From Halolamina sp. CBA1230 (GTDB lineage Archaea > Halobacteriota > Halobacteria > Halobacteriales > Haloferacaceae), in the NCBI RefSeq assembly GCF_002025255.2, contig NZ_CP054587.1:2728001-2792000 (forward strand): 64,000 nucleotides of DNA, read 5' to 3'. Under the pieces are notes generated by a model. The model was given only the letters and a program-made list of their open reading frames with translations, did no database searches and was not told where the DNA came from. This document shows, piece by piece, positions 41,843 to 51,322 of this stretch (the stretch's first letter is position 1; each line of letters begins with the position of its first letter). Made by a program: the position numbers and the translations under genes.

Positions 41843-42817
41843 ATGGGAATGGAATGGTACATCGTCCGACGGGTCGCGTGGGCGGCCATCGTGACGTTCA
41901 TCATCGTTTCGATCACGTGGGGGCTGATGATGGCGGCGCCGAACCCCAACGTCCAGCAGGCAGTCACACAAGCCGCGCTCGCCGGCGACGACCCCGAGGC
42001 GGCGGCCGAGCGCGCGGAGGAGCGGTTGGGGCTCGACCGCCCGGCACACGAACGGTACCTCGACTACGTCGTGGGCATCTACACGTTCCACTGGGGGTGG
42101 TCCGAAAGTCGCAACCAACCCGTAACGGTGGCGCTACTCCAGGCGCTCTACTACACCGCGCAGTACTCGGTCCCCTGGACGATACTGACGATCTTGATCG
42201 GCCCGATCGTGGGACTGTACTCGGCAGCTAACCAGTACAGTTGGAAGGACCACGTCGCCACAGGCTTCGCCTTCTTCGGCTACGCGATCCCGAACTTCTT
42301 CTTCGGGATCATCCTGTTACTGATATTCGGGGTGACGTTGGAGTGGATACCGGTGATATACCAGACGGACGTTCCGGTGTTCAGCCTCGCGAACGTGAAC
42401 CAGCTCGCAGTACCGGTGTTCGTGCTGGTGACGGGGTCGATCGGCGGGATCATGCGGGTCTCCCGGAACGAGTCCGCGGAGTACGTCAACGCCGACTTCG
42501 TCAAGACCGCGCGGGCGAAGGGGGTCTCGACGTACAAGATCTACTTCCAGCACATCCTCAGACCGACGATGGTCCCGCTGTCGACGACGATGGTGAGTCA
42601 GCTGTTGGCACTGTTCACGGGTGCGTCCCTGCTCGTGGAGGTGGTGTTCAGCATCCCGGGGCTCGGCACGACGCTGTACCGGGCGATCACCGCCCAGGAC
42701 ACGAGCCTCGTGCTCGGCTCCACGCTGTTTTTCACCTTCATCGCCACGATCGGGAACCTGCTTCAGGACCTGGTGTACACCATGCTCGACCCACGCATTA
42801 GCTTCGAGGATCGATAA
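41843..42817 (+). CDS. ABC transporter permease, DppB type
   Basis: 324 residues. The first helix is YIVRRVAWAAIVTFIIVSIT; a periplasmic-side loop with AERAEERLGLDRPAHERYLDYV and five more helices follow. The coupling motif EYVNADFVKTARAKGVSTYK (EAA loop) contacts the ATPases. It is the first of two permease subunits of the family-5 oligopeptide importers. The stop overlaps the start of the next gene (TAATG). Start at ATG 41843; the Met at 41849 is an alternative. Confidence 0.9.
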   Translation: MGMEWYIVRRVAWAAIVTFIIVSITWGLMMAAPNPNVQQAVTQAALAGDDPEAAAERAEERLGLDRPAHERYLDYVVGIYTFHWGWSESRNQPVTVALLQALYYTAQYSVPWTILTILIGPIVGLYSAANQYSWKDHVATGFAFFGYAIPNFFFGIILLLIFGVTLEWIPVIYQTDVPVFSLANVNQLAVPVFVLVTGSIGGIMRVSRNESAEYVNADFVKTARAKGVSTYKIYFQHILRPTMVPLSTTMVSQLLALFTGASLLVEVVFSIPGLGTTLYRAITAQDTSLVLGSTLFFTFIATIGNLLQDLVYTMLDPRISFEDR

Positions 42818-44040
42818 TGGCGACCGACAGATCCACCTTCGACCAAGTCGACTGGGAGCAGATCTCCGAGGAGTCCGACCGCGAGCTGTCGCCGAACTTC
42901 GTCGGCACGGCGGTGTCGCTCGGCGTGCTCACGGCGTTGATACTGTACGACTACTTCCTGGTCACCCGCCCCTACGACAAGATGCTGGGGCTGGATCTGG
43001 GCGGGCAGTACACGCCGACGTTCGCACCGATCGGCTGGGAGTACGACGTGACCCAGCTCGACTGGCTGTTCGCCGTCTCGCTGGTCCTGTTCGCGTTCTA
43101 CATCGTGCTCCCGCTGTACCAGAACGCGCGGATGACGAAGTACTACTGGCGGGAGATGAAGCGCAACCGGCCGGCGATGGTGAGCCTGGGCTGGCTGATC
43201 TTCATCTTCGTCATCGGCGTGCTGGGGCCGGTCGTGATCCCCGCACCCGAGTCGGAGCTGTTCCTGAAGTACCAGCCGCCGATGTTCATGGAGATCTCCC
43301 AGAACTACCCGATCAACTGTGCCGGGCCGATCGTCGACGGCGCCTGTCAGGGGACGCTCCAGTACCCGCTGGGGACGACACAGAACGGCAAGGACATCTT
43401 CAAAATCATCGTGTACGGGATGCAGATCAGCATGAAGATCGGCTTCATCGCGACGCTGATCGTCATCACCATCGGCACCGCCGTCGGGACCGTCTCGGCG
43501 TACGCCGGCGGGCTCGTCGACGAGGTGCTGATGCGGTGGGTGGACATCCAGCAGTCGTTCCCCGCCTTCATCCTCTACCTGCTGATCCTCTACATCTGGG
43601 GTGGCGGCCTGTTCCTGTTCATCGTCCTGTTCGGGCTGTTCGCCTGGGAGGGGACCGCACGCTACGTGCGGAGCAACGCGCTCGCGAAGACCGAGGAGGA
43701 GTACATCAAGGCTACCCAGCTCAGCGGCGCGAGCACGTACCGGATCATCCGGGCCCACATCGTGCCCAACAGCGCGAGCAGTATCATCACCAACATCACG
43801 CTGCTGGTGCCGGGGTTCATCCTCGCGGAGGCACAGCTGGCGTTCCTCGGCCTCGGTGACTCGGCGGTTCCCTCGTGGGGACAGCTGATCGCCGCGGGCC
43901 GGACCGATCTCGGGTTCGCGCCCTGGATCACGCTCGCGCCCGGGATGTTCCTCTTCTTCACCATCCTGGCGTTCAACTTCCTCGGGGACGCGCTCCTCGA
44001 CGCACTGAACCCCGAAGCCGACGCGGAGTCAGAACAATGA
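42817..44040 (+). CDS. ABC transporter permease, DppC type
   Basis: 407 residues, longer than usual for DppC because of a 110-residue N-terminal extension with two helices (around LGVLTALILYDYFLV and LFAVSLVLFAFYIVLPLYQN). The C-terminal half has five helices and the EAA loop EYIKATQLSGASTYRIIRAH. YPLGTTQNGKDIFKIIVYGM is the conserved DppC start of the transmembrane domain. It pairs with the DppB subunit upstream. The start ATG overlaps the previous stop (TAATG) and its own stop overlaps the next ATG. Confidence 0.9.
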   Translation: MATDRSTFDQVDWEQISEESDRELSPNFVGTAVSLGVLTALILYDYFLVTRPYDKMLGLDLGGQYTPTFAPIGWEYDVTQLDWLFAVSLVLFAFYIVLPLYQNARMTKYYWREMKRNRPAMVSLGWLIFIFVIGVLGPVVIPAPESELFLKYQPPMFMEISQNYPINCAGPIVDGACQGTLQYPLGTTQNGKDIFKIIVYGMQISMKIGFIATLIVITIGTAVGTVSAYAGGLVDEVLMRWVDIQQSFPAFILYLLILYIWGGGLFLFIVLFGLFAWEGTARYVRSNALAKTEEEYIKATQLSGASTYRIIRAHIVPNSASSIITNITLLVPGFILAEAQLAFLGLGDSAVPSWGQLIAAGRTDLGFAPWITLAPGMFLFFTILAFNFLGDALLDALNPEADAESEQ

Positions 44041-45080
44041 CAGACGAGCCACTACTCACGGTCGAAGGACTCACGACGGAGTTCACGACGGACAAAGGAA
44101 CGCTGACCGCCGTCGACGGTATCGACTTCGAGATCCCCCGCGGCGAGACGGTCTGTCTCGTCGGGGAGTCGGGGTCGGGGAAGACGGTCGCCAGCGAGTC
44201 GATCACCCGAATCGTCCCGACGCCGCCGGGCGAGGTCACGGGGAGCGTGACGTTCGACGGGCGGGAGGTCACGACGATGAGCGAGTCCGAACTTCAGGAG
44301 ATCCGCGGCGGGCGGATCGCTCACGTGTTCCAGAACCCACAGGACGCGCTCAACCACTGCTACACGGTCGGCTGGCAGATCGTCGAGGCGGTCCAGACCC
44401 ACGAGCCGGACGTCTCCAAGCAGAGGGCCCGCGAGCGCGCGGTCGACCTCCTCAACGAGGTGGGTGTCGCCAACGCCGCCGCCCGGCTGGACGACTACCC
44501 CCACGAGTTCTCCGGCGGCCAGAAACAGCGCGTGATGATCGCGATGGCGCTGGTCACCAACCCGGACCTGCTGATCGCGGACGAGCCGACGACCGCGCTC
44601 GACGTGACGGTGCAGGCCCAGATCCTGAACCTGCTCGAGCGGCTCCAGGACGAGTACGACATGTCGATCCTGTTCGTCACCCACGACCTCGGGGTCGTCG
44701 CCGGCATCGCCGACTACGTGGTCGTGATGTACGCCGGGAAGGTGATGGAACGGGGGACCGTCGACGAGATATTCAACGACCCCTCACACCCCTACACCAG
44801 GGCCCTGCTCGAGTGTCTGCCCGGGCAGGCCCGCGCCGCGGAGGGGATCCCGGGGACGCTCCCCTCGCCGATCAACCCCCCGGACGGCTGCCGGTTCGCG
44901 CCCCGGTGTGACTACGCGGTCGAGGAGTGTCGCGCCGGCGAGCAGCCTCCCGAGGAGCCGATCTCGGACACCCACGCCGTCTCGTGTGTCCACTACCAGC
45001 AGGGGTACGACGCGTCGACGGTGAAAGGCGACGCCCACCAGGAGGACGGCGCGGCCAGCGGAGGTGTTACCAGTGACTGA
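44037..45080 (+). CDS. ABC transporter ATPase, DppD type
   Basis: 347 residues. Walker [10 protein letters not shown]-loop [10 protein letters not shown], signature [14 protein letters not shown], Walker [13 protein letters not shown] and H-loop [10 protein letters not shown] are all intact. The C-terminal [17 protein letters not shown] holds the cysteine cluster typical of oligopeptide ATPases, which can bind an Fe-S cluster. ATG overlaps the previous stop by 4 bases, showing operon coupling. Confidence 0.93.
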   Translation: MTDEPLLTVEGLTTEFTTDKGTLTAVDGIDFEIPRGETVCLVGESGSGKTVASESITRIVPTPPGEVTGSVTFDGREVTTMSESELQEIRGGRIAHVFQNPQDALNHCYTVGWQIVEAVQTHEPDVSKQRARERAVDLLNEVGVANAAARLDDYPHEFSGGQKQRVMIAMALVTNPDLLIADEPTTALDVTVQAQILNLLERLQDEYDMSILFVTHDLGVVAGIADYVVVMYAGKVMERGTVDEIFNDPSHPYTRALLECLPGQARAAEGIPGTLPSPINPPDGCRFAPRCDYAVEECRAGEQPPEEPISDTHAVSCVHYQQGYDASTVKGDAHQEDGAASGGVTSD

Positions 45081-46416
45081 CGAACCGCTCGTCTCGGTCA
45101 AGAACCTCAAGAAGCACTACCCGATCACCGAGGGGATCCTCTCCCGACAGGTCGGCGCCGCCAAGGCCGTCGACGGGATCAGCTTCGACATCGCGGAGGG
45201 CGAGACGCTCGGGCTGGTCGGCGAGTCCGGCTGTGGGAAATCCACCGCCGCCTCCTCGATCATTCGGCTGGAGGAGGCGACCGACGGCGAAGTCATCTTC
45301 AACGGCGGCGGGCGCGCCGGCCACGAACGGAACGCGGACGGCACCCACCCCAACGACGTCACGACGTTCGACGATAAGGAGCTCAAGAAGTTCCGCCGGG
45401 ACGCCCAGATGATCTTCCAGGACCCGTCCTCGAGCCTCGACCCGCGGATGACCGTCGGGAGTTCGGTCGCGGAGCTGTTGATGGTCCACGGGATGACCGA
45501 CAAGCAGCGCCGCCGCGAGATCGTCGAGGACCTGCTCGAGCGCGTGGGGCTCGAAGCCGACTACTACGACCGCTACCCCCACGAGTTCTCCGGCGGGCAG
45601 AAACAGCGCATCGCGCTGGCCCGCGCGCTCGTGCTCAACCCCGAGTTCATCGTGGCCGACGAGCCCGTCTCGGCGCTCGACGTGTCGATCCGCGCGGAGA
45701 TCCTCTCGCTACTGAACGACATCCAGGAGGAGTTCGGGCTGTCGATGCTGTTCATCAGCCACGACATGAGCGTCGTCCGGGAGGTGTGTGACCGCGTCGC
45801 GGTGATGTATCTGGGCGAGATCGTCGAGATCGGCGACACCGACGAGGTGTTCAAGAACCCGCAGCACCCCTACACGGAGGCGCTGCTGTCGGCGATCCCG
45901 CTGCCGGACCCGTCGGCCCAGCGCGAGAACATCGAACTCAAGGGGACCGTCCCCAGCCCCATCAGCCCGCCGTCGGGCTGTAAGTTCCACACGCGCTGTC
46001 ACATGGTGATCCAGTCCGACGAGTACGACCTCGAACAGGAGAACTGGCGCGCGCTGCTCACGTTCCGGGACAAGGTCCGGACCGGCGAGGTCAACCCCGA
46101 GGGGATCCGACAGGCGCTCTCGGCCGACGACGCCGACCCGTCGGCCGTCGACGACGAGACCGTCGAGTCACAGCTCCGCGTGGAGTTCGACCTGCCCGAG
46201 ACGCTCGAGGACGACGAGGCCGAAGCGATCCTCGAACGGTCGCTCGACGCGCTCACGACGGGCGACGTCGAGACCGCCGAGGAGGAGCTCTCGGCGTTCA
46301 CCACGCCCTGCGAGGAGGAGGAGCCGGAGGCGACCGACCACGGGAACGGCCACCTCTCGGCGTGTCTGCGGAACAAACCCGAAACCGAACACGGCGCCCC
46401 GCTCGCGGACGACTGA
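45073..46416 (+). CDS. ABC transporter ATPase, DppF type
   Basis: 447 residues from GTG 45073 ([20 protein letters not shown]); a GTG at 45064 is also open. Walker A GESGCGKST, Q-loop IFQDPSSSLDPRMTVG, signature SGGQKQRIALARAL, Walker B FIVADEPVSALD and FISHDMSVV are complete. The extra 130 C-terminal residues are strongly acidic, with DEAEAILERSLDALTTGDVE and a final Cys-containing segment (CKFHTRCHMV upstream, ACLRNKPE later). It overlaps DppD by 8 bases. Its long acidic tail is unusual compared with bacterial DppF. Confidence 0.9.
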   Translation: MTDEPLVSVKNLKKHYPITEGILSRQVGAAKAVDGISFDIAEGETLGLVGESGCGKSTAASSIIRLEEATDGEVIFNGGGRAGHERNADGTHPNDVTTFDDKELKKFRRDAQMIFQDPSSSLDPRMTVGSSVAELLMVHGMTDKQRRREIVEDLLERVGLEADYYDRYPHEFSGGQKQRIALARALVLNPEFIVADEPVSALDVSIRAEILSLLNDIQEEFGLSMLFISHDMSVVREVCDRVAVMYLGEIVEIGDTDEVFKNPQHPYTEALLSAIPLPDPSAQRENIELKGTVPSPISPPSGCKFHTRCHMVIQSDEYDLEQENWRALLTFRDKVRTGEVNPEGIRQALSADDADPSAVDDETVESQLRVEFDLPETLEDDEAEAILERSLDALTTGDVETAEEELSAFTTPCEEEEPEATDHGNGHLSACLRNKPETEHGAPLADD

Positions 46417-46425
46417 GCGGGCCGC

Positions 46426-48768
46426 TCAGTCCTCCGACGCCGCCCGCACTCGTTCTTCGGAAAGCGGCATGTCGAGGTGATCGACGCCCAGCGCGTCAGT
46501 GACGGCGTTGACCAGCGCCGGCGGCGCCGCGATCGTGCCGGCCTCGCCGATCCCTTTCACGCCGAGTTCGTTGCCCGGACTCGGCGTCTCCTTTGCCCGG
46601 GTCTCGATCTCCGGGAGATCGCTCGCCCGCGGGAGCGCGTAGTCGAGCATCGTCGACGCCGCCAGTTCGCCGTCGTCCGCGTAGGTCGCCCGCTCCGACT
46701 GCGCCTGCCCGAGCCCCTGGGCGACGCCGCCGTGGATCTGCCCCTCGACGATCCGGGGGTTCACCCGGACGCCGCAGTCGTCGACGGCGACGTAGCGTTC
46801 GATCTCGAACGCGCCCGTCTCTGGGTCGACCGCCACCGCGACTGCGTGCGTGCCGAACGTGTAGGCGGTGTCCTCGAGCTCGTAGAACGTCGTCGCCTCC
46901 AGCCCCGGCGAGAGCCCCGCGGGGAGCCCCCGACCGTAGGCGGCGCCCGCCACGTCCGCGAACGAGCAGCGGCGTTCGTCCGCCCCGGCCGCGTCGGCCC
47001 GGAACCCCGACTCGGTCTGTTCGAGTTCATCGGGGTCGGCGTCGAGCTCGTGGGCCGCGATTCGTTCGGCCTTCGCGAGCACGTCCGCGGCGCTCTCCGC
47101 GACCGCGTTGCCGCCGACGACCGTGCTCCGGGAGCCGAACGTTCCCGTGCCGGTAGGGATCTTGTCGGTGTCACCCTCCACGACCTCGATCTCGCCCGCC
47201 CCGACGGGGAGTTCGTCGGCGACGATCTGGGCGTAGATCGTTCCGTGGCCCTGCCCGTGGTCGTGTGTGCCCGCCGAAACCGTCACGCCGCCGTCGGGGT
47301 GGACGCGGACGACGCCGCTCTCGAACCCGCCGCCGGTGCTCTCGACGTAGCTCGCGATCCCCACCCCGCGCAGGCGGCCGTCGTCGTCACGCTCGCCGCC
47401 GCTCGGGTACTCCGAGACGGCGTCGATCGCTTCGTCGAGCGCCGGTTCGTAGTTCCCACTGTCGTACGTCGCGCCGACAGCGGTCTCGTGGGGGAACGCC
47501 TCGGGATCGATCAGGTTCCGCCGCCGGAGTTCGACGGGATCGACGCCGAGCTCGTCGGCGGCGACGTCGACCAGCCGCTCTGTGACGTAGATCGCCTCCG
47601 GTCGCCCCGCGCCGCGGTAGGAGTGGACCGGCGCCGTCGTGGTGAACACGCAGCGCGACCGGCAGTAGATCGCGGGAATCTCGTACTGGCTAGCGAGCAG
47701 GCGGCCGTACCAGCCCGGCATCGCGCCGCCGCCACCGAGCGCGTAGCCGCCGATGCCGGCGTACGTGTCGGCCCTCAGGCCGAGGAACTGCCCGTCGGAA
47801 TCGAGCGCGAGTTCGGCGGTCGTCCGGTGGTCGCGGCCGTGGGCACCCTCGCGGTAGTTCGCCGACCGCGTGGCGGTCCACTTCACCGCCTCGCCGAGCT
47901 CGCGGGCGGCCCAGGCGGCCATCGCCTCGCCGGGGTGGTGGTGGCCCTTGTGCCCGAACCCGCCGCCCACGTCGGGCGAGATGACCCGGATCTGGCGTTC
48001 CGGCACGCCGAGCGTGTGCGAGAGCTTCCGCCGGTGGCCGTGGGGCGATTGGCTGGTCATCGTCACCGTGAACCCCGCCGTCCGGTCGTGCTCCGCCAGC
48101 GCCGCGCGCGGTTCGAGCGCGCTCGGGATCAGGCGGTTGTTCTCCAGCTCGACGCTGACGATCTCCGCAGCCTCGGCGAACGCGCGGTCCGTCTCCTCCC
48201 GGTCGCCGAGCTCGCCGACGGCGGCGACGTTGTCCGGCGCCGCGTCGAACAGCGTGGGCGCGTCCTCGCTCACGGCCTCGCGCGGGTCGTCCTCGACGGG
48301 CAGGGGATCGTACTCGACGTCGACGGCTTCGACGCCGTCGGCGGCGTGGTAGCGGTCCTGCGCGACCACGGCGGCGACTGGCTGGCCGTCGTAGCGCACG
48401 CGGTCGCCGGCCAGCACGGGGTGGCCCGGCACCTCGCAGTCGAGCGGGCCGGTCCGGACCGGGAGCCGCATCGGCGCGTCGCCCGCGGCCAGGTCTTCCC
48501 ACGTGTACACCGCCGTTACGCCGTCGATGGCCTCCGCGGCGTCGGTGTCGATACTCTCTACGTGTGCGTGGGCGTGTGGGCTCCGGACGAACGCCAGCGC
48601 GGCGGCCTCCCGCCCGAAGTCGTCGGTGTACGTCGTCTCCCCGCGGAGCGCGCGGGCGTCCTCGCGGCGGTACGGGCTGTCGCCGATCCCCGCCGCACCC
48701 TCGGCCGCGTCGTCGGCGGTCGCGGGTACGGACCCCTCGGCCTCGATGACGCTCTCCTCGCCGCTCAT
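46426..48768 (-). CDS. Molybdenum hydroxylase large subunit (form II CoxL-like)
   Basis: 780 residues. The Mo-binding regions include GGGFGHKGHHHPGEAMAAWA, VHSYRGAGRPEAIYVTERLV, and the C-terminal GVKGIGEAGTIAAPPALVNA, whose Glu is the catalytic base. The active-site loop is SYRGAGR, not the AYRCSFR loop with cysteine that marks true CO dehydrogenase. It is therefore a form II or related aldehyde/xanthine/nicotinate-type hydroxylase; substrate unknown. The ATG overlaps the FAD subunit stop (ATGA). The operon runs opposite to the ABC transporter, whose last gene ends 9 bases away. Confidence 0.88.
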   Translation of the reverse strand: MSGEESVIEAEGSVPATADDAAEGAAGIGDSPYRREDARALRGETTYTDDFGREAAALAFVRSPHAHAHVESIDTDAAEAIDGVTAVYTWEDLAAGDAPMRLPVRTGPLDCEVPGHPVLAGDRVRYDGQPVAAVVAQDRYHAADGVEAVDVEYDPLPVEDDPREAVSEDAPTLFDAAPDNVAAVGELGDREETDRAFAEAAEIVSVELENNRLIPSALEPRAALAEHDRTAGFTVTMTSQSPHGHRRKLSHTLGVPERQIRVISPDVGGGFGHKGHHHPGEAMAAWAARELGEAVKWTATRSANYREGAHGRDHRTTAELALDSDGQFLGLRADTYAGIGGYALGGGGAMPGWYGRLLASQYEIPAIYCRSRCVFTTTAPVHSYRGAGRPEAIYVTERLVDVAADELGVDPVELRRRNLIDPEAFPHETAVGATYDSGNYEPALDEAIDAVSEYPSGGERDDDGRLRGVGIASYVESTGGGFESGVVRVHPDGGVTVSAGTHDHGQGHGTIYAQIVADELPVGAGEIEVVEGDTDKIPTGTGTFGSRSTVVGGNAVAESAADVLAKAERIAAHELDADPDELEQTESGFRADAAGADERRCSFADVAGAAYGRGLPAGLSPGLEATTFYELEDTAYTFGTHAVAVAVDPETGAFEIERYVAVDDCGVRVNPRIVEGQIHGGVAQGLGQAQSERATYADDGELAASTMLDYALPRASDLPEIETRAKETPSPGNELGVKGIGEAGTIAAPPALVNAVTDALGVDHLDMPLSEERVRAASED

Positions 48769-49664
48769 GCGCCCACCCCCTCCCGCCCGACGGCGCGAGC
48801 GACCGCGCTCGAGATCGCTTGCTCGGCGTACGTCGGTAACGTTGCGCGGCGCTGCTCGGCGGAGACGACGTGGTCCTCGCGAACCGACCCGTCGACGCGC
48901 TCGCCCGCCCGCTCCGCCGCGGCCGCGACCGTCTCCACCGGCGCGCCCGCGTCGGCGCCGTCGAGTTCGTTTTCTACCGCTTCCAGCCGCGTCGGCGCGT
49001 CACAGAGGCCGACCGCCGCGACCCGCGGGTCGGTCACGACGCCGTCGACTACTTCGACTCGCGCGGCAACACCGACCGACGCGTACCCCGTCGACGGGTG
49101 TGTCTTCCGCCGGTACGCGCTCCCGGCGGTCGGGGAGAGCGGCAGGGAAACTCGGGTCAGCAGTTCGTCGCCCTCGCGGACGGTCTCGTGGTCGCCGGTC
49201 GCGAACTCGCCGGCGGGCACCGTGCGGTCGCCGTCGGGGCCGACGAGGTGGAGTCGCGCGTCGCCGGCCAGCGTCGCTGCGGGGATGTCGCTTGCAGGGT
49301 GGGCGGCCGCGAGGTTCCCGCCGACCGTGCCGCGGTTCCGGATCTGTGCGTCGCCCACTGCCCGCGTCGCGTCGAGCAGACCCTCGACTCCTGCCGGGTC
49401 GGCGTCGAGCAGGTCCGCGTCGGTGGTGAGCGCGCCGATCGAGAGCCGTTCGGTCGCGCCCTCGTCGGTGACCACACGTTCGACGCCCCGGAGTTCCGCG
49501 AGGCCGCCGAGGTCGACGACCGTGTCGGGGTCGCGTTCGCGGGCTTTGAGCAGCGGGAGGAGGTCGTGCCCGCCCGCGAGCGGGACCGCGCCCTCGGCCG
49601 CGAGCGCGTCGAGTGCGGCGTCGAGGCTGTCCGGTCGCTCGTAGTCGAACTTCGGCGGGAACAT
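48765..49664 (-). CDS. Molybdenum hydroxylase FAD-binding subunit (CoxM type)
   Basis: 299 residues. The FAD motif GAVPLAGGHDLLPLLKARER is followed by QIRNRGTVGGNLAAAHPASD, the second flavin-binding loop typical of CoxM/XdhB. RKTHPSTGYASVGVAARVEV marks the C-terminal domain. The subunit takes electrons from the 2Fe-2S subunit to an acceptor. It sits in the middle of the operon; its ATG overlaps the small-subunit stop (TGATG) and its stop overlaps the large-subunit start. Confidence 0.9.
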   Translation of the reverse strand: MFPPKFDYERPDSLDAALDALAAEGAVPLAGGHDLLPLLKARERDPDTVVDLGGLAELRGVERVVTDEGATERLSIGALTTDADLLDADPAGVEGLLDATRAVGDAQIRNRGTVGGNLAAAHPASDIPAATLAGDARLHLVGPDGDRTVPAGEFATGDHETVREGDELLTRVSLPLSPTAGSAYRRKTHPSTGYASVGVAARVEVVDGVVTDPRVAAVGLCDAPTRLEAVENELDGADAGAPVETVAAAAERAGERVDGSVREDHVVSAEQRRATLPTYAEQAISSAVARAVGREGVGA

Positions 49665-50251
49665 CAGTCGCCACCCCCGTCGGTGGTCGAGCCGTTGCCC
49701 TCCGCTTCCGGGGCCGCTCCACTGTCGGTTTCGATCGGTTCGAGCTTCGCGGCCGCGGCCTCGACGGCGTCGACGACGTTCTCGTACCCCGTGCAGCGGC
49801 AGACGTTCCCTTTCAGCCCCGCGCGGATCTCCTCGCGGTCCGGGTCGGGGTTGTCGGCGAGCAGGTCCCGGCTCCGGAGCACCATCCCCGGCGTGCAGTA
49901 GCCACACTGGAGCCCGTGTTCCTCGTGGAAGCTGCGCTGGACCGGCCCGAACTCGCCGTCGGATTCGGGAGCGTCGTCGTCGACCGCCGTGAGCCCCTCG
50001 GGTGCGCCCTCGATCCCGCCGACGGTCGTGATCTCGCTGCCGTCGGCCTGCACCGCCAGCACGCAGCAGGATTTGACGATCTCGCCGTCCATCTCGACGG
50101 TGCAGGCGCCACACTTCCCGGACTCGCAGCCGACGGTGGGCTGGGTGTACCCCCAGTCCTCCCGGAGCGCGTGGACCAGCAGCCGCCGGGCCTCGACGGT
50201 CGCCGTCTCGGTCGCCCCGTCGACGGTCGCCGTGACTTCGTGTTCGGACAT
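49664..50251 (-). CDS. Molybdenum hydroxylase 2Fe-2S subunit (CoxS type)
   Basis: 195 residues from ATG 50251. The plant-type cluster is bound by GCESGKCGACTVEMDGEIVK and a following Cys-Cys pair; the second cluster by HGLQCGYCTPGMVLRS and NVCRCTGYENVVDAVEAAA. This is the complete pattern of XDH-family small subunits. The C-terminal 30 residues are an acidic haloarchaeal extension. First gene of the three-gene operon transcribed towards the ABC transporter. Confidence 0.93.
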   Translation of the reverse strand: MSEHEVTATVDGATETATVEARRLLVHALREDWGYTQPTVGCESGKCGACTVEMDGEIVKSCCVLAVQADGSEITTVGGIEGAPEGLTAVDDDAPESDGEFGPVQRSFHEEHGLQCGYCTPGMVLRSRDLLADNPDPDREEIRAGLKGNVCRCTGYENVVDAVEAAAAKLEPIETDSGAAPEAEGNGSTTDGGGD

Positions 50252-50361
50252 ACCCGTGGGTTGCGCCGAGGCACCATATTGGTTGGTGCGGCCCGGGGCG
50301 TTGCCGGTGGCGTGGCCCGTCACCGAGAGGCGTATCACCCTCCAGATCCAAGCCGCGCGTG

Positions 50362-50748
50362 ATGCTCTCCGGGCTCGGCGTCCCGCTCGCGGCCGGCGTC
50401 CACGGGCGCGACCCCGTGACGTTCGCCCTGCTCTCGCTGGCGGCCGTGCTGACCGCCGTCGTCGCCGGCGTCGGGATCGCGGCGTTCGTCCGGCGGCGCT
50501 CGCGGCGCTACCTGCTGGTGGCGCTGGCGCTGTCGACGCTGCTCGCCCGCAGCGCGATCGGGCTGGGCGCCTACGCCGGCGCGGTCGGCCCGGGACCCCA
50601 CCACACGCTCGAACACGCCCTCGACGTGGTGATGGCGGCACTCGTGATCGCGGCCGTCTATCTGGTCGGAACGCCCGCCGACTCGGGTGCCGCCCGGGCG
50701 GACGGCGGCGATCCGGGAGATCTCCGGGACGGGGGTGACGAGCGATGA
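50362..50748 (+). CDS. Small membrane protein paired with a regulator
   Basis: 128 residues from ATG 50362. There are hydrophobic segments at about 21-46 (FALLSLAAVLTAVVAGVGIA), 50-73 and 86-102, and a polar, charged C-terminal tail. No catalytic motif is visible. Its stop overlaps the start of the winged-helix gene (ATGA). A coupled membrane protein and regulator often forms a sensor pair; that is only an inference. I recall a haloarchaeal DUF of this size but cannot name it safely. Confidence 0.65.
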   Translation: MLSGLGVPLAAGVHGRDPVTFALLSLAAVLTAVVAGVGIAAFVRRRSRRYLLVALALSTLLARSAIGLGAYAGAVGPGPHHTLEHALDVVMAALVIAAVYLVGTPADSGAARADGGDPGDLRDGGDER

Positions 50749-51254
50749 GCGAGGTCCGCGACCGACTGCTCGAACACGTCCGTGACCACCCCGGCCGCCA
50801 CGCCAGCGCGCTGGGCCGGGAGTTAGACCTCGCGACCGGGCAGCTCCAGTACCACCTCCGCCGGCTGCGCCGCGAGGACCGCGTCGTCGCCGACGATCGC
50901 TACGGCCGCACCCACTACTTCCCGCCGGGGTACGACGAGCGCGACCGCGAGCGGATCGCGCTGGCCCGGCGGGAGACCGCCCGGGCGATCCTCGCGGCGC
51001 TGCTCTCCGGAGAGACGCCCGCGGCCGATCTCGCCGACCGCCTCGGTATCGCCCGGAGCACGCTCTCCTACCACGTCGACCGGCTCAGCGAGGCGGGGCT
51101 CGTCGACGAGCGGCGCGACGAGTGCGGGCGGGTCCACCTCTCGCCGTCGGACCCCGGGACGACCGAGTCGCTGCTCGCGACGGTCGACCCCGACGCGAGC
51201 GACCGGCTCGTGGATCGGTTCACCCGGCTGGTCGACGAGCTACTCGACGGGTAG
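50745..51254 (+). CDS. Winged-helix transcriptional regulator with two HTH domains
   Basis: 169 residues. First HTH: RLLEHVRDHPGRHASALGRE then LDLATGQLQYHLRRLRREDR; second HTH: ILAALLSGETPAADLADRLG then IARSTLSYHVDRLSEAGLVD. Two tandem winged helices of the MarR/ArsR type with LQYHL and LSYHV recognition helices are common in archaeal regulators. No ligand or metal-binding cysteines are seen. It is coupled to the membrane protein gene upstream and may regulate that gene or the iron-related genes 70 bases downstream. Confidence 0.85.
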   Translation: MSEVRDRLLEHVRDHPGRHASALGRELDLATGQLQYHLRRLRREDRVVADDRYGRTHYFPPGYDERDRERIALARRETARAILAALLSGETPAADLADRLGIARSTLSYHVDRLSEAGLVDERRDECGRVHLSPSDPGTTESLLATVDPDASDRLVDRFTRLVDELLDG

Positions 51255-51322
51255 GGCGGCGCTCGCCGCGGTTTCGAGAGGCGCACCAGAACCCACTTTC
51301 CCGTCGATCCCGTTCCGGTGGT

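Noticed and set aside
46477-49644. 1055-codon plus frame antisense to coxL and coxM
   Set aside because: Shadow of two genes with clear molybdoenzyme motifs; the antisense protein is low-complexity Arg/Val-rich.
46426-50251. Aerobic CO dehydrogenase
   Set aside because: The active-site loop is SYRGAGR rather than AYRCSFR, so true form I CO dehydrogenase is not supported.
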